Below, one piece after another: positions 42,712 through 51,475 of a DNA stretch of 64,000 nucleotides (its first letter is position 1; every line of letters begins with the position of its first letter). The notes under the pieces were generated by a model. It saw only the letters and a list, made by a program, of their open reading frames with translations. It was not told where the DNA came from and ran no database searches. Position numbers and translations under genes: made by a program. The stretch covers positions 164,300 to 228,299 of the forward strand of contig NZ_JADDRL010000001.1 in assembly GCF_021538895.1 (NCBI RefSeq). The letters are read 5' to 3'. Origin of the DNA: Streptomyces olivochromogenes. GTDB taxonomy: Bacteria > Actinomycetota > Actinomycetes > Streptomycetales > Streptomycetaceae.

Positions 42712-43213
42712 GGGCGAGGTCCACAGGTCCGCCGCCCTCTCGAAGGTGCAGGAAGTATGCGGTCTGCCAGGTCTGAGTGGTACGGGCCTGGCGACTGCTC
42801 GTCATCACCCATGGCGGGTAGACGCGGAAGCCTCGCTTGCCGGCGGAGCCGTTCCGGGACATGATGCCGCGCTCGCACAGCACGTCCCGGGGGAAGACGA
42901 ACTGACCGAATCCCTCATCGTCGTGACTGCTGATGACGAAGACATCCACGCCGTCGTCGGCGTCGAAGGGCCGGATGGGGCCCTCCGCGGACCGCTGCCA
43001 CACGGTGACGAACTGACCGACCTTGGTCGGCGTCGTCTTGGCCGCACGGAACCGGACCGCGAGGCCGCCGACCGTGAACGCGTGAGCCGCGTACTCGGCA
43101 CTCTCCGGTTCGGGCACGGGTGGCGAACAGGCGAGGCCGCACGGGTCGTACACCCATTCCTTCGCCGCCAGCAGATCACCGGGCAGCCCGGCCCACGACT
43201 CGTTCCTCACCAT
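42680..43213 (-). CDS. MepB family protein
   Basis: The 177-residue protein has the MepB pattern: AKEWVYDPCG at the start, GGLAVRFRAAKTTPTKVGQF, VTVWQRSAEGPIRPFDADDG, FVFPRDVLCERGIMS and GKRGFRVYPPWV. MepB was first named from the S. aureus mepRAB locus; its biochemical function is not known. ATG 43213 is preceded by AGGATGG. Its last codons form one arm of the shared terminator. It is divergent from the immunity-like gene at 43347. Confidence 0.85.
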   Translation of the reverse strand: MVRNESWAGLPGDLLAAKEWVYDPCGLACSPPVPEPESAEYAAHAFTVGGLAVRFRAAKTTPTKVGQFVTVWQRSAEGPIRPFDADDGVDVFVISSHDDEGFGQFVFPRDVLCERGIMSRNGSAGKRGFRVYPPWVMTSSRQARTTQTWQTAYFLHLREGGGPVDLARAQALYRQRP

Positions 43214-43346
43214 CGGGCCATCCTGCCATTGCGCCGTCACCTGGTCGGTCCGGCGCACGCCTCGCGCCGACTCCCCCGTCCTCCACAAGGAGCGTGGTCG
43301 GCGCGGAGACGGTGCCGGTCGTCCGAGGACGCGCGCGTGACATCCT

Positions 43347-43835
43347 GTGTCCGTGCTTCTGAGCGATCAGACGAACAGCGTCGTGCTGCGCCCTGTGGGC
43401 TATCAGTTCCCCGCGGCCCCCGGGAACAGGTACGACGACAACTGGCTGGTCATCGAAGGCGCGGTGACCACTCCTGAGGGCACCTGGTCCTTCACCGATC
43501 CATGTCTGCTCACCCACGAGGCTCGTGCGGTGGCGACCTGGCTGCGTGCGGTGGCGGCCGGGACGATGGCGGTGACCGAGCCCGACGCCGAAGGCTGGCT
43601 GTCCCCGGACACATGGTTCGTCGAGCCGGTCCTCGCCTTCAGCCTCGCCGATCAGAGAAACGACGGCGCTGTGATTCGCGTGCACCTGTCCATGGAGGCG
43701 GCTCCGCCCTGGCTGCGGGGTGAAGACCGCCCCGGCAGCTACCAGTTCACCGTGGAGCTGCGGGTCGACCCACCCGCGCTGCTTCGGGCGGTGGAGCAGT
43801 GGAATCTTGCGCTGGCTTCCTTCCCGTCCCGCTGA
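43347..43835 (+). CDS. WapI-family immunity-like protein
   Basis: The 162-residue protein has [40 protein letters not shown] and [20 protein letters not shown], a pattern I associate with proteins annotated as WapI-type immunity proteins to contact-dependent tRNase toxins. No toxin or WapA-like gene is nearby, so it is an orphan and the name is only a family label. GTG 43347 or GTG 43353 may start it. Its 3' end overlaps the convergent sbnB-like gene by 89 bp. Confidence 0.6.
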   Translation: MSVLLSDQTNSVVLRPVGYQFPAAPGNRYDDNWLVIEGAVTTPEGTWSFTDPCLLTHEARAVATWLRAVAAGTMAVTEPDAEGWLSPDTWFVEPVLAFSLADQRNDGAVIRVHLSMEAAPPWLRGEDRPGSYQFTVELRVDPPALLRAVEQWNLALASFPSR

Positions 43836-44880
43836 AGAAGTCGTCGACGACGTGGAGTTGACCGGCGCGGGCGGTCTCGTCGTAGACGTACTTGCCGACG
43901 GCGAGGTCGAGTACGCCCAGGCCGAAGGGTGAGAACACCACGGGCCGGTCGGTGGGGACGGTGACGCGCCCGGTCATGACGTCGGCGAGGGTGCCCCGCA
44001 GGAAGTCGCGGCTTCCGGTGAGCCGTTCGGCCAGGTGCGGGGAGGTGTCGGCCTTCAGACAGTGGTCGACGTCGTCGACGATGTTGGTCGAGCTGAGGAT
44101 GATCTCGGGCGAGAGGTCACGCAGGGACACGTGCAGGACCAGTGGGTTGTGGTGGAACCACGCCGGGTCGCCGACGTGCGGCTCGCTCGCCACGGTGGCG
44201 AACACGACGAGATCGCTGGAGCGGATGAGCTCCTCGGCACTGTCGTGCACCGTGATCTGTCCGTCGGTGCGGGTCTGTTGGAGGTGGTCCCGGAACCCCG
44301 CGGCGCTGTCCCGGGACAGGTCGTGGACGCCGATCTCGTCGAAGGACCAGCCCGTGGCCGTCAGAAAGGCGTGGATGTAGCGGGCGATCAGGCCCGTACC
44401 GAAGAACCCGACCCGGGTGGGGCGTTGCCGGTCGCGGGTGAGACGGTCGGCGGCCAGCGCCGCGGATGCCGCGGTTCTCGTGGCGCTGATGATGGAGCTC
44501 TCCAGGCAGGCGAACGGGTAGCCGGTGTCGTGATCGTTGAGGATCAGGACGGCCGAGGCCCGCGGGATGCCGGACTGGACGTTGTCGGGGAAGCTGGAGA
44601 TCCATTTGAGGCCGTCCACCGGCGCCTGCCCGCCGATCGAAGCGGGCAGGGCGATGATCCGGGAGGCGGGGCGGTCGGGGAAACGCAGGAAGTGGGAAGG
44701 AGGGTTGACCGACTCCCCGGCGGCGTGCAGCAGATAGGTGGCCTCGACGAGGTCCACGATCTGCGCTTCCCGGTCCCGCAGGGCGTGCTGGACCTGGGCG
44801 CCGGAGATCACTGCGAACGGCGGCACGGTGGGCGGCTGGGACATGGCGGGCTCCATCGCCGTGGAACGGGCGGGGGTCAT
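43747..44880 (-). CDS. sbnB: SbnB-type 2,3-diaminopropionate biosynthesis dehydrogenase
   Basis: The 377-residue protein belongs to the ornithine cyclodeaminase/mu-crystallin fold. It has [20 protein letters not shown] (about 90-110), the NAD site [18 protein letters not shown] (about 155-172) and [13 protein letters not shown]. With an SbnA gene in the same locus the SbnB assignment is strong: SbnB oxidises the SbnA product N-(1-amino-1-carboxy-2-ethyl)-glutamate, releasing L-2,3-diaminopropionate and 2-oxoglutarate. Its ATG overlaps the stop of the oxygenase gene (ATGA). The C-terminal 25 residues are Pro/Ala/Arg-rich and antisense to the WapI-like gene. Confidence 0.88.
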   Translation of the reverse strand: MTPARSTAMEPAMSQPPTVPPFAVISGAQVQHALRDREAQIVDLVEATYLLHAAGESVNPPSHFLRFPDRPASRIIALPASIGGQAPVDGLKWISSFPDNVQSGIPRASAVLILNDHDTGYPFACLESSIISATRTAASAALAADRLTRDRQRPTRVGFFGTGLIARYIHAFLTATGWSFDEIGVHDLSRDSAAGFRDHLQQTRTDGQITVHDSAEELIRSSDLVVFATVASEPHVGDPAWFHHNPLVLHVSLRDLSPEIILSSTNIVDDVDHCLKADTSPHLAERLTGSRDFLRGTLADVMTGRVTVPTDRPVVFSPFGLGVLDLAVGKYVYDETARAGQLHVVDDFFSGTGRKPAQDSTAPPPEAARVGRPAAPR

Positions 44881-45881
44881 CCGGGGCTCAACTCGTCGGC
44901 CGGGGGCCGGAAGGACTGGCTCAGTGGCTCGGCCATGGCGACGAGCACCTCACGTGGGCCTTCGTAGGCCTCCCTGCTGTGTGCCGTGCGCACATTGTCG
45001 ACGAGCATCAGGTCACCGGCCCGCCACGGCTCGCGGGCGGTGTGGGTGGCGTACGTGTCGTTGAGGAGCCGGATGACGTCCGGGCCGATGGGATCGCCGC
45101 CGCCGAAGCGGGTGTTGAAGGGCAGCGACTCGGCGCCGTAGAGGTCGATGAGGTAGTCGCGGATTTCGGGTTCGATCGTCCATTCGTTGAGGAAGGCGAT
45201 CTGGTTGAACCAGCAGGGGCGGCCGGTGACCGGGTGGGGCGTCACGGCGGGGCGGTGCTGGCGGGTGCGCAGGCCGCCGTCGGGTTGCCAGGCGAATTCG
45301 ATGCCGGCCGTGCGGCAGTAAGCCTCGATGGCCGTCCGGTCGTCCGTGCCGAAGGCCTCGCCGTAGGAGGCACCGATCTCGTCGTTGTAGGTACGGCAGA
45401 GCAGCCAGCCCTCCCGTTCGAAGCGGTGGACCAGTTCGGAGGGCAGTGCCTCCAGCACGGTGGCCGCGTCGGCGATGGCGGTGGCTCCGCCGGAGGTGGG
45501 TGGGGTCAGGCAGGCGAACAGCATGAGGCCGGGTGGGTGGTGCGTGTAGCTGAGTTCGTGGTGCATGCACATCGGCTGGCTGGGTGGCCATGGCGAGGAC
45601 GAGTAGACGCCCGGTGCGTAGGTCTGGCGGGGAGCGAAGGACTCCTTGTCGGTCATCAGCTCCACGCCCAGGCGCTGGAGGACGGCGCCGGCCTGGTCCG
45701 CATCGCGCAGGTGCAGGCCGCGGACGAGGAGCGCGCCGTGCTCGGTGACCAAGGTGCGCAGTGCGTGCCGGTGGTCGGCGGCCCAGGCCGGCGCGTTGTC
45801 GGGGGTGTCCACGTACAGGATCGGGGGCTTGCCGGGCTTCAGGTCCACCCTGAGGAGCGATGCGGTGATTGCGTAGGACAT
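44877..45881 (-). CDS. SyrP/TauD-type Fe(II)/2-oxoglutarate oxygenase
   Basis: The 334-residue protein has the jelly-roll oxygenase metal site: the H-x-E pair in MCMHHELSYTHHPPG (about 112-126) and the distal His in LVDNVRTAHSREAYEGPREV (about 295-314), which also holds the 2-oxoglutarate Arg. Segments FLNEWTIEPEIRDYL and PFNTRFGGGDPI resemble SyrP-like enzymes that hydroxylate carrier-bound amino acids. The 2-oxoglutarate released by SbnB is its co-substrate. ATG 45881 is behind AAAGGAAAGG; it lies 41 bp after the NRPS gene and overlaps sbnB by 4 bp. Confidence 0.88.
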   Translation of the reverse strand: MSYAITASLLRVDLKPGKPPILYVDTPDNAPAWAADHRHALRTLVTEHGALLVRGLHLRDADQAGAVLQRLGVELMTDKESFAPRQTYAPGVYSSSPWPPSQPMCMHHELSYTHHPPGLMLFACLTPPTSGGATAIADAATVLEALPSELVHRFEREGWLLCRTYNDEIGASYGEAFGTDDRTAIEAYCRTAGIEFAWQPDGGLRTRQHRPAVTPHPVTGRPCWFNQIAFLNEWTIEPEIRDYLIDLYGAESLPFNTRFGGGDPIGPDVIRLLNDTYATHTAREPWRAGDLMLVDNVRTAHSREAYEGPREVLVAMAEPLSQSFRPPADELSPG

Positions 45882-45922
45882 GGTGCCTTTCCTTTCGATG
45901 CGGTTCATGTGGCTCACGTGGT

Positions 45923-48538
45923 TCAGGAGGAGGTCATTGCTCGGGGTGCGCGGTGGTCGAGCCGGTCGCCGATCGGGTCGTCGAGCCGGTCGCTCAGCCT
46001 GTTGTCGACCACGGCGGCGAGGTCAGCGAGGACCGGGTGTGCCGTGACGTCCTTGAGGGACACGGCCCGGTCCAGGGCGATGGCGAGCTTCACCGCGGCG
46101 AGGGAGCTGCCACCGCGGTCGAAGAAGTGGTCGCGGCGTCCGACGCGGTCCTGGGGCACGCCGAGGACCTGAGCCCAAGCGGCCGCCAGCCGCTGCTCGG
46201 TGGGTGTGGCCGGTGGCTCGTGATCGACGTCGCCGGTGGCGAGTTGGCCGGCCAGCGCCGTCAGTGCCTTCTTGTCAATCTTGCTGTTGGCGGTCAGTGG
46301 CAGGCTTTCACGCCAGTGGAAGGCCGCCGGGACCATGTAGGCGGGGAGCGTGGCGGCGAGCCGTTCGGTGAGCGTTGCAGGGGCGACGGGCTTCGGGGCG
46401 GAGTAGAAGGCGACCAGGTGCTTGCTCTGACTCTGATCGGCCTGCTGGGCCTGCTGGCCCCGTTGGGCCTGTTGGGCCTGTTCGGCCACCACCACCGCAC
46501 CGTCACGGACACCCGGGAGGCGGAGCAGGGCGTTCTCGATCTCGCCGATCTCGATCCGGAAGCCGCGGATCTTGACCTGGGCGTCGCGGCGGCCGAGGAA
46601 CTCCAGCTTCCCGGAAGGATGCCAACGGCCATAGTCGCCGCCGAGGTAGAGCCGTGTGCCGGGGCGGCGCGGATCGGCCAGGTAGGCCGCTCGGGTGCGT
46701 TCGGGATCGTTGATGTACCCGCGACCGACGCAGACCCCGGAGAACGCGATCAGGCCCGGGGCGCCCAAGGGCACCGGCGCGAGGTGTTCGTCGACGACGT
46801 GGACGCGCACGTTGTTGACCGGGCGCCCGAGCAGGATGCGGTCCGGCGCGCGGTGCATGACGTCGTGGTTGGTGTCGTCCGAGGTCTCGGTGAGTCCGTA
46901 CGCATTGACCAGCCCGATCCGGGGCTGCGCGGCGAACCAGCGCTCGGCCAGCTCGTTCTTCAGTGCCTCACCGGTGACCGAGACGTACCGCAGGTCGGGC
47001 AAGGCACGGGGGCGCTGTTCCAGCTCGGTCAGGACGGCTTCGAGGTACGAAGGCACGACCTGGAGGACAGTGGCCCTGCCGTCGGTGATGGTGTCGAGAA
47101 AGCGCGGGACGTCGAGGATGGTGTCCTGTCCGACCAGTAGGGTCCGCCCGCCGGTCAGCAGGGCACACAGCAACTGCCACAGGGAGATGTCGAAGCACTG
47201 CGGGGCGGTCTGCGCCACCACGGCGCCTTCGCCGATCCTCAGGTCGTCGATCTTGGCGAAGAGGTGGTTGAGGAGGCCCGCGTGTTCGCACATCACGCCC
47301 TTCGGCTCACCGGTGGAGCCCGAGGTGAAGTAGATGTACGCCAGTTGGTCGGGCGTGACGGGGACACCGAGGTCGTCGTCCGCGTGGTCTTCTTCGTACG
47401 CCTCTTCGATGAAGAGCCTCTCGACTCCGGGCCGCGAGGCCAGGGCCCGGTCGAGGGTGGTGGTGCTGCGGGGATCGGTCAGGACCAGAGTGCAGTCGGC
47501 GCGGGAGAGGATGGCGGCGATGCGTTCCGCGGGGAAGTGCGGCTCGATGGGGAGGTAGGCGCCTCCGGCTTTGAAGACCGCGATGACGGCGGCCAGCCAG
47601 TCCAGGTTGCGTTCGGTCACCACCGCGACGACCCCTTCGCGGGCGAGCCCGCGAGCGGCAAGGGCGCGAGCCAGCTGGTTCGCCCGGGAGTTGAGCTCCC
47701 TGTAGGTCCACTGCCGGTCGGCTTGTACGGCGGCGACAGCCTCGGGATGCGCCCGCACCCGCTCCTCGAACAGCTCATGCGCCCTCACACTCGGCAACTC
47801 ACGTTTCTTTCCAGCCAGTTGCTCCCGCTGGAACCGCAGTTCCGCGGTGGACAGCAGGCTCTGGCGGGCGTGTTCGGCATCCGGGTCGGCGGTGATCAGA
47901 GCGAGCGCGGTCAAGTGATAGCCGGCGATGCGGGCGACGCTGTCGGCGTCGAGCCGCTCGGTGCGGTAACGCAGCCGCAGCACGAGCCGGTCGTCGTGGC
48001 GGGCGGGGCCCGCTGCCCGCACCTTGCGCATGCCCACGCACAGCGCGGCGTCCTCGGGGAGCTCCCCGTCGATCGCGGTGAGGTCGAGGACGGTCTCGGA
48101 CAGCGGGCCGGTCAGGCCGAGTTCATGTTTCAGTCGGTCGAATTCCTCGACCGAAACGTCCTGGTGCGTCAGCAGTTCGGCGGCCGACTGGTGGGCGGTC
48201 CGCAGCAGTTCCCACCATGAGGCGGGTGCGGTGGTCAGGCGGCAGGGCAGCAGGCTGCCGTCCTCGGTGACGTAGCCGGTGGTGACGTCCTGCTCTCCGG
48301 ACAGGGCCGCGAGCACCTTGGCATGGGCCGCCAGGAGAATCGAATCCACCGGTATCGCCAGTTCGTCCGCCAGCCTGCGCACCTTGGTGACGGTGCTTTC
48401 GGGGGCCTGCGTCTCGTACTGGCCCACGCCCGGCACCGGGTGGCGGGTCCAACGCGGGGCCGGGGTGAATCCGCCCGCGGTCAGGACGCCGCGCCAGTGG
48501 TCCAGGCCGCTTCGGGTGGGGCTCGGATGCGTTGTCAT
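45923..48538 (-). CDS. NRPS: half condensation domain - adenylation - carrier
   Basis: The 871-residue protein starts with about 235 residues resembling only the C-terminal half of a condensation domain (LDHWRGVL, ELAIPVDSILLAAHAKVLAA, then LSETVLDLT), without HHxxxDG. An adenylation domain follows (about 245-755): YIYFTSGSTGEPKGVM, FDISLWQ, VNAYGLTETSDD, YLGGDYGRWHPSG, NSKIDKKAL. A carrier domain with Ser812 in FFDRGGSSLAAVKL ends it. By hand the ten-residue code reads DIWQSTADDK, like the diaminobutyrate code of syringomycin synthetase, so a diamino acid such as diaminopropionate is likely. A Gln-rich insert at about 680-700 is unusual. It follows the Pls-like gene by 71 bp. Confidence 0.88.
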   Translation of the reverse strand: MTTHPSPTRSGLDHWRGVLTAGGFTPAPRWTRHPVPGVGQYETQAPESTVTKVRRLADELAIPVDSILLAAHAKVLAALSGEQDVTTGYVTEDGSLLPCRLTTAPASWWELLRTAHQSAAELLTHQDVSVEEFDRLKHELGLTGPLSETVLDLTAIDGELPEDAALCVGMRKVRAAGPARHDDRLVLRLRYRTERLDADSVARIAGYHLTALALITADPDAEHARQSLLSTAELRFQREQLAGKKRELPSVRAHELFEERVRAHPEAVAAVQADRQWTYRELNSRANQLARALAARGLAREGVVAVVTERNLDWLAAVIAVFKAGGAYLPIEPHFPAERIAAILSRADCTLVLTDPRSTTTLDRALASRPGVERLFIEEAYEEDHADDDLGVPVTPDQLAYIYFTSGSTGEPKGVMCEHAGLLNHLFAKIDDLRIGEGAVVAQTAPQCFDISLWQLLCALLTGGRTLLVGQDTILDVPRFLDTITDGRATVLQVVPSYLEAVLTELEQRPRALPDLRYVSVTGEALKNELAERWFAAQPRIGLVNAYGLTETSDDTNHDVMHRAPDRILLGRPVNNVRVHVVDEHLAPVPLGAPGLIAFSGVCVGRGYINDPERTRAAYLADPRRPGTRLYLGGDYGRWHPSGKLEFLGRRDAQVKIRGFRIEIGEIENALLRLPGVRDGAVVVAEQAQQAQRGQQAQQADQSQSKHLVAFYSAPKPVAPATLTERLAATLPAYMVPAAFHWRESLPLTANSKIDKKALTALAGQLATGDVDHEPPATPTEQRLAAAWAQVLGVPQDRVGRRDHFFDRGGSSLAAVKLAIALDRAVSLKDVTAHPVLADLAAVVDNRLSDRLDDPIGDRLDHRAPRAMTSS

Positions 48539-48609
48539 GGGATCGTTCCCTCTGCTTGTCGGTGGGGTGGCGGTGTCGACTACCGGGGGCTCAGGCGGCT
48601 ACCGGGGCC

Positions 48610-51168
48610 TCAGGCGGCGGCCTGGCCGGCGTCCGGTTCCCGGGGGCCCGCGAAAGGCGGTTCGGCGCCCGGCAGTTCCCGGGCCGGGTTGCCCGCCCAC
48701 TGGGCGTGCGGGGAGGTCTCCTCGCCCTTCATGAGGAAGGAGTCCGGGGCGAGCACAGCGCCGTCGCCGATCCGGACGCCGTAGTGGACGAAGGCGCCGA
48801 CCCCGAGGGTGCAGCCGCTGCCGACGACGCTGCGGTCGGACTTGAACGCGCCGTCCTCCTGCGAGTGGCACTGGACCACGGTCCCGGCGTTCAGGGTGCT
48901 GTCGTCGCCGATGGTGACGAGGGTGCGTTCCGGGAGGAAGCAGCCGTCGTCGAAGACCCGCTTGCCGATCCGGGCCCCCAGCAGCCGCCAGACCATGTTC
49001 TTGAAGGGGGTGCCGTCGAAGGCCTGGATGTAGTCGACCGACGCCAGTTTCCAGAAGCGTTCGTGGCGCCAGAACGAGGGCTCGTAGATCGAGCAGTAGA
49101 GCGGCTGCTGCGCCTTGAATCCGGTGGAGGCCCGTTCGATCAGCGCGAAGTGGACGACGGTGAACCCGAGGGTGAGCACGCTGGCCACTGCGATCGCCAG
49201 GGCGCCGAGCGAGGGATAGAGGCCGGCCGCGCCCATGGCGACGAGGGTGATCACGAAGAGGTGGATGAACCGCGCCAGCAGGTAGAGGCCGGCGGTCACG
49301 GCGTTGTGCCTGTTCTTGGCCGCCAGACGGCGGCGCAGTTCGTCGCCGGTCTCCAGGTGGTTGAACCGGTTGTCCCGCATCACGGTGCGCGGGATCTCGA
49401 AGCTGGGCGAGCCCAGCAGGCCCACGCCCTCGCGCACCGGACCGTCGATGGGGACCAGGACCTTGGTGGCGAGCAGGCAGTTGTCGCCGGTCTTGCCCTG
49501 CGCGGGGTAGGCGATGCGGTTCCCGAGGAAGTTACGGGGGCCGATCGACGTACGGGAGACGCGGAAGGACGTGCTGGAGAAGTCGGCGTTCATGAGCGAG
49601 AGTCCGTCGGCGATCATGGTGCCGGTGCCGACGGAGCTCAGGTACGGGTTGTCGTGCTGGAACTCGGTGCCGAAGTTCGACCCGGTCTGCTCGACGCGGG
49701 ACAGGTCGTAGCCGAGGTAGCGCAGGTAGTGGACGACGCCGGAGCTGTCGCCGAAGAGCGTGGCGAGGAACTTCCTGTTGGTGAGCAGCGTGATCGCGCG
49801 CTGGATGCCGTAGTGGAAGCCGTACAGCGGATAGTCCTTGCCGGGCTCGATGGCCCGGTTGAGGACACGCGGCACGGTGCCCACGACCAGGAGACCGGCG
49901 AGCAGGGAGCCGACGAGGACCACCAGGGAGGTGGCCAGGGCGTCGGCGTAGAACGCCGGGCTGGTCACCGGCCTGGGTTCCAGGAGGGTGTGCAGCTGGG
50001 GGACGCCGGCCAGCAGGATGCCTACGCCGCCCATCGTCAGGGGCAGCCACACCAGCAGCAGGCTCAGCAGTTGCAGGACGCCGTACGCGATCCTCTTCGG
50101 GGTGGGGCAGTCGGCGGGGGCGACCGTCCCGTAGTCCACGTCGGTCGGCTGCGCCGGCGAGCCGTGCCGGCGTTCGCCGGCGGGCACCGCCTGGCCGGCG
50201 TGCAGGGATGAGGCGTGGCCCAGCTGGGCCCCGTCGCCCATCGAGGTCTCGATGTCGAGGACCGTGTGCTCGCTGACGAGCACGTTGCTGCCGAGCGTGA
50301 CCGGGCCGGTCTGGATCCGGCCGCCGTGGGCGCGGTAGCAGGACAGCAGGACGTCCTTGCGGATGACCGTGCCCTCCCCCACGGTGAGCAGGTCGGTACA
50401 GACCGGGATCGTGTGGGTGAGGATCGTGACGCCTCTGCCGATCCGCGCGCCGAACGCCCTGAGGTAGACCGTGTAGAGCGGTGAGCCGGTGAACAGGCGC
50501 AGGGGGCTGGTGCGGATCAGGGTCTTGACGACCCAGAAACGCAGATAGGCCGTGCCCCACAGGGGGAACTCCCCCGCTCGCCAGCGGCCGACAAGGGTCC
50601 ACTTCGCCGCGATCGGCACCGTGCACAGGCCCACGAAGCCCACGGCCGCGCACAGGACCGACCGCAGGTAGAGGTCGAAGAGACCGGAGCCCTCGGAGAT
50701 CCATGCGTAGCCTTCGGCGACGGCGAGGGCGGCGACGTAGGAGTAGCCCAGGAAGAACAGGAACTGCAGCAGTCCGCAGACCACGTATCGCCGGGTGGCG
50801 GCGCGGGCCCCGGCTCGGGTCTGCGGAGCGGCCGGTGGCGACGCCTGGGTAGCGGGTGCCGCCGCCTCCACGGCCACGGACGGCGACGGTACGGACGTGG
50901 CCACGGACTCGGCCAGCGCGGCGGCCAGGCTCCGGACGGTCGGGTACCGGTAGATGTCCTTCATCGAGACCGTCGGCAGGTCCTCCCGCTTCCTCACCCG
51001 CGCGCAGAACCGCGCCATGACCAAGGAGTCGGCGCCCAGGTCGTTGAAGAAGTGGCTGTCGGCCGGTACCCGCTCGACACGTACGACGCCGGCCAGCACC
51101 TCGGCCAGCAGCCTTTCGGTGCCGGTCGCCGATTCGGCCGCGCGTACATCCATGGTTTTGTCTGGCAC
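48610..51168 (-). CDS. Pls/PosA-like protein: carrier - membrane - tandem beta-helix domains
   Basis: The 852-residue protein begins with a carrier domain (Ser48 in FFNDLGADSLVMARFCARVR, then DLPTVSMKDIYRYPTVRSLA). At least six membrane helices follow, interleaved with three left-handed beta-helix acyltransferase-like blocks, for example FGARIGRGVTILTHTIPVCT, ADGLSLMNADFSSTSFRVSR, and near the end RIGDGAVLAPDSFLMKGEET with WAGNPARELPG. This equals the C-terminal two thirds of poly-epsilon-lysine synthetase-type enzymes, minus their adenylation domain. GTG 51168 follows AGGAG. It is the first gene of the minus-strand operon 51168-43747. Confidence 0.88.
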   Translation of the reverse strand: MPDKTMDVRAAESATGTERLLAEVLAGVVRVERVPADSHFFNDLGADSLVMARFCARVRKREDLPTVSMKDIYRYPTVRSLAAALAESVATSVPSPSVAVEAAAPATQASPPAAPQTRAGARAATRRYVVCGLLQFLFFLGYSYVAALAVAEGYAWISEGSGLFDLYLRSVLCAAVGFVGLCTVPIAAKWTLVGRWRAGEFPLWGTAYLRFWVVKTLIRTSPLRLFTGSPLYTVYLRAFGARIGRGVTILTHTIPVCTDLLTVGEGTVIRKDVLLSCYRAHGGRIQTGPVTLGSNVLVSEHTVLDIETSMGDGAQLGHASSLHAGQAVPAGERRHGSPAQPTDVDYGTVAPADCPTPKRIAYGVLQLLSLLLVWLPLTMGGVGILLAGVPQLHTLLEPRPVTSPAFYADALATSLVVLVGSLLAGLLVVGTVPRVLNRAIEPGKDYPLYGFHYGIQRAITLLTNRKFLATLFGDSSGVVHYLRYLGYDLSRVEQTGSNFGTEFQHDNPYLSSVGTGTMIADGLSLMNADFSSTSFRVSRTSIGPRNFLGNRIAYPAQGKTGDNCLLATKVLVPIDGPVREGVGLLGSPSFEIPRTVMRDNRFNHLETGDELRRRLAAKNRHNAVTAGLYLLARFIHLFVITLVAMGAAGLYPSLGALAIAVASVLTLGFTVVHFALIERASTGFKAQQPLYCSIYEPSFWRHERFWKLASVDYIQAFDGTPFKNMVWRLLGARIGKRVFDDGCFLPERTLVTIGDDSTLNAGTVVQCHSQEDGAFKSDRSVVGSGCTLGVGAFVHYGVRIGDGAVLAPDSFLMKGEETSPHAQWAGNPARELPGAEPPFAGPREPDAGQAAA

Positions 51169-51283
51169 GAGAACTCCTGGAGGACGTTTCGGTCAGCGTC
51201 GGTCGGTGCGCACGGATTCGTGACGCCCGCCTCTCCAGTAGGCCCGTCCGAGGTTTTCCTGTCCTGCCCCTGGAATTCGGAAC

Positions 51284-51312
51284 TTGACAAAGAACATCGA
51301 TCTTGATAACTC
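51284..51312 (+). promoter_or_regulatory. candidate promoter for sbnA
   Basis: TTGACA (51284-51289), a 17-bp spacer and TAACTC (51307-51312) point toward sbnA and imply a 5' UTR of about 160 bases. The 307-bp gap 51169-51475 contains this, the hairpin below and no gene. Confidence 0.55.
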
Positions 51313-51375
51313 GCCGAATCAACCGCCGCAGGCGGCGCGCCGCGGGGCCGCGATGAATATGGGAAATCGGGGCGC

Positions 51376-51407
51376 ATGTCAAGCCACGAATTTCGGTGGC
51401 ATGACAT
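51376..51407. promoter_or_regulatory. long inverted repeat in sbnA leader
   Basis: ATGTCAAGCCAC (51376-51387) and GTGGCATGACAT (51396-51407) match at 11 of 12 positions, and the intervening CGAATTTCG is itself near-symmetric. It lies about 70 bp before the sbnA start and downstream of the likely promoter, so it could be an operator or a leader hairpin. Confidence 0.6.
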
Positions 51408-51475
51408 CACCGCACGGAATTGGGCCTACTGGAGGCGTTCCGGCGAGCCGCGGCTCATTGTTCGAGGAGACGACC

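Noticed and set aside
49532..51382. Alternative minus-strand frame of about 616 codons over the Pls-like gene
   Set aside because: Arg/Pro/Gly-rich shadow of the true frame, which has carrier and beta-helix motifs.
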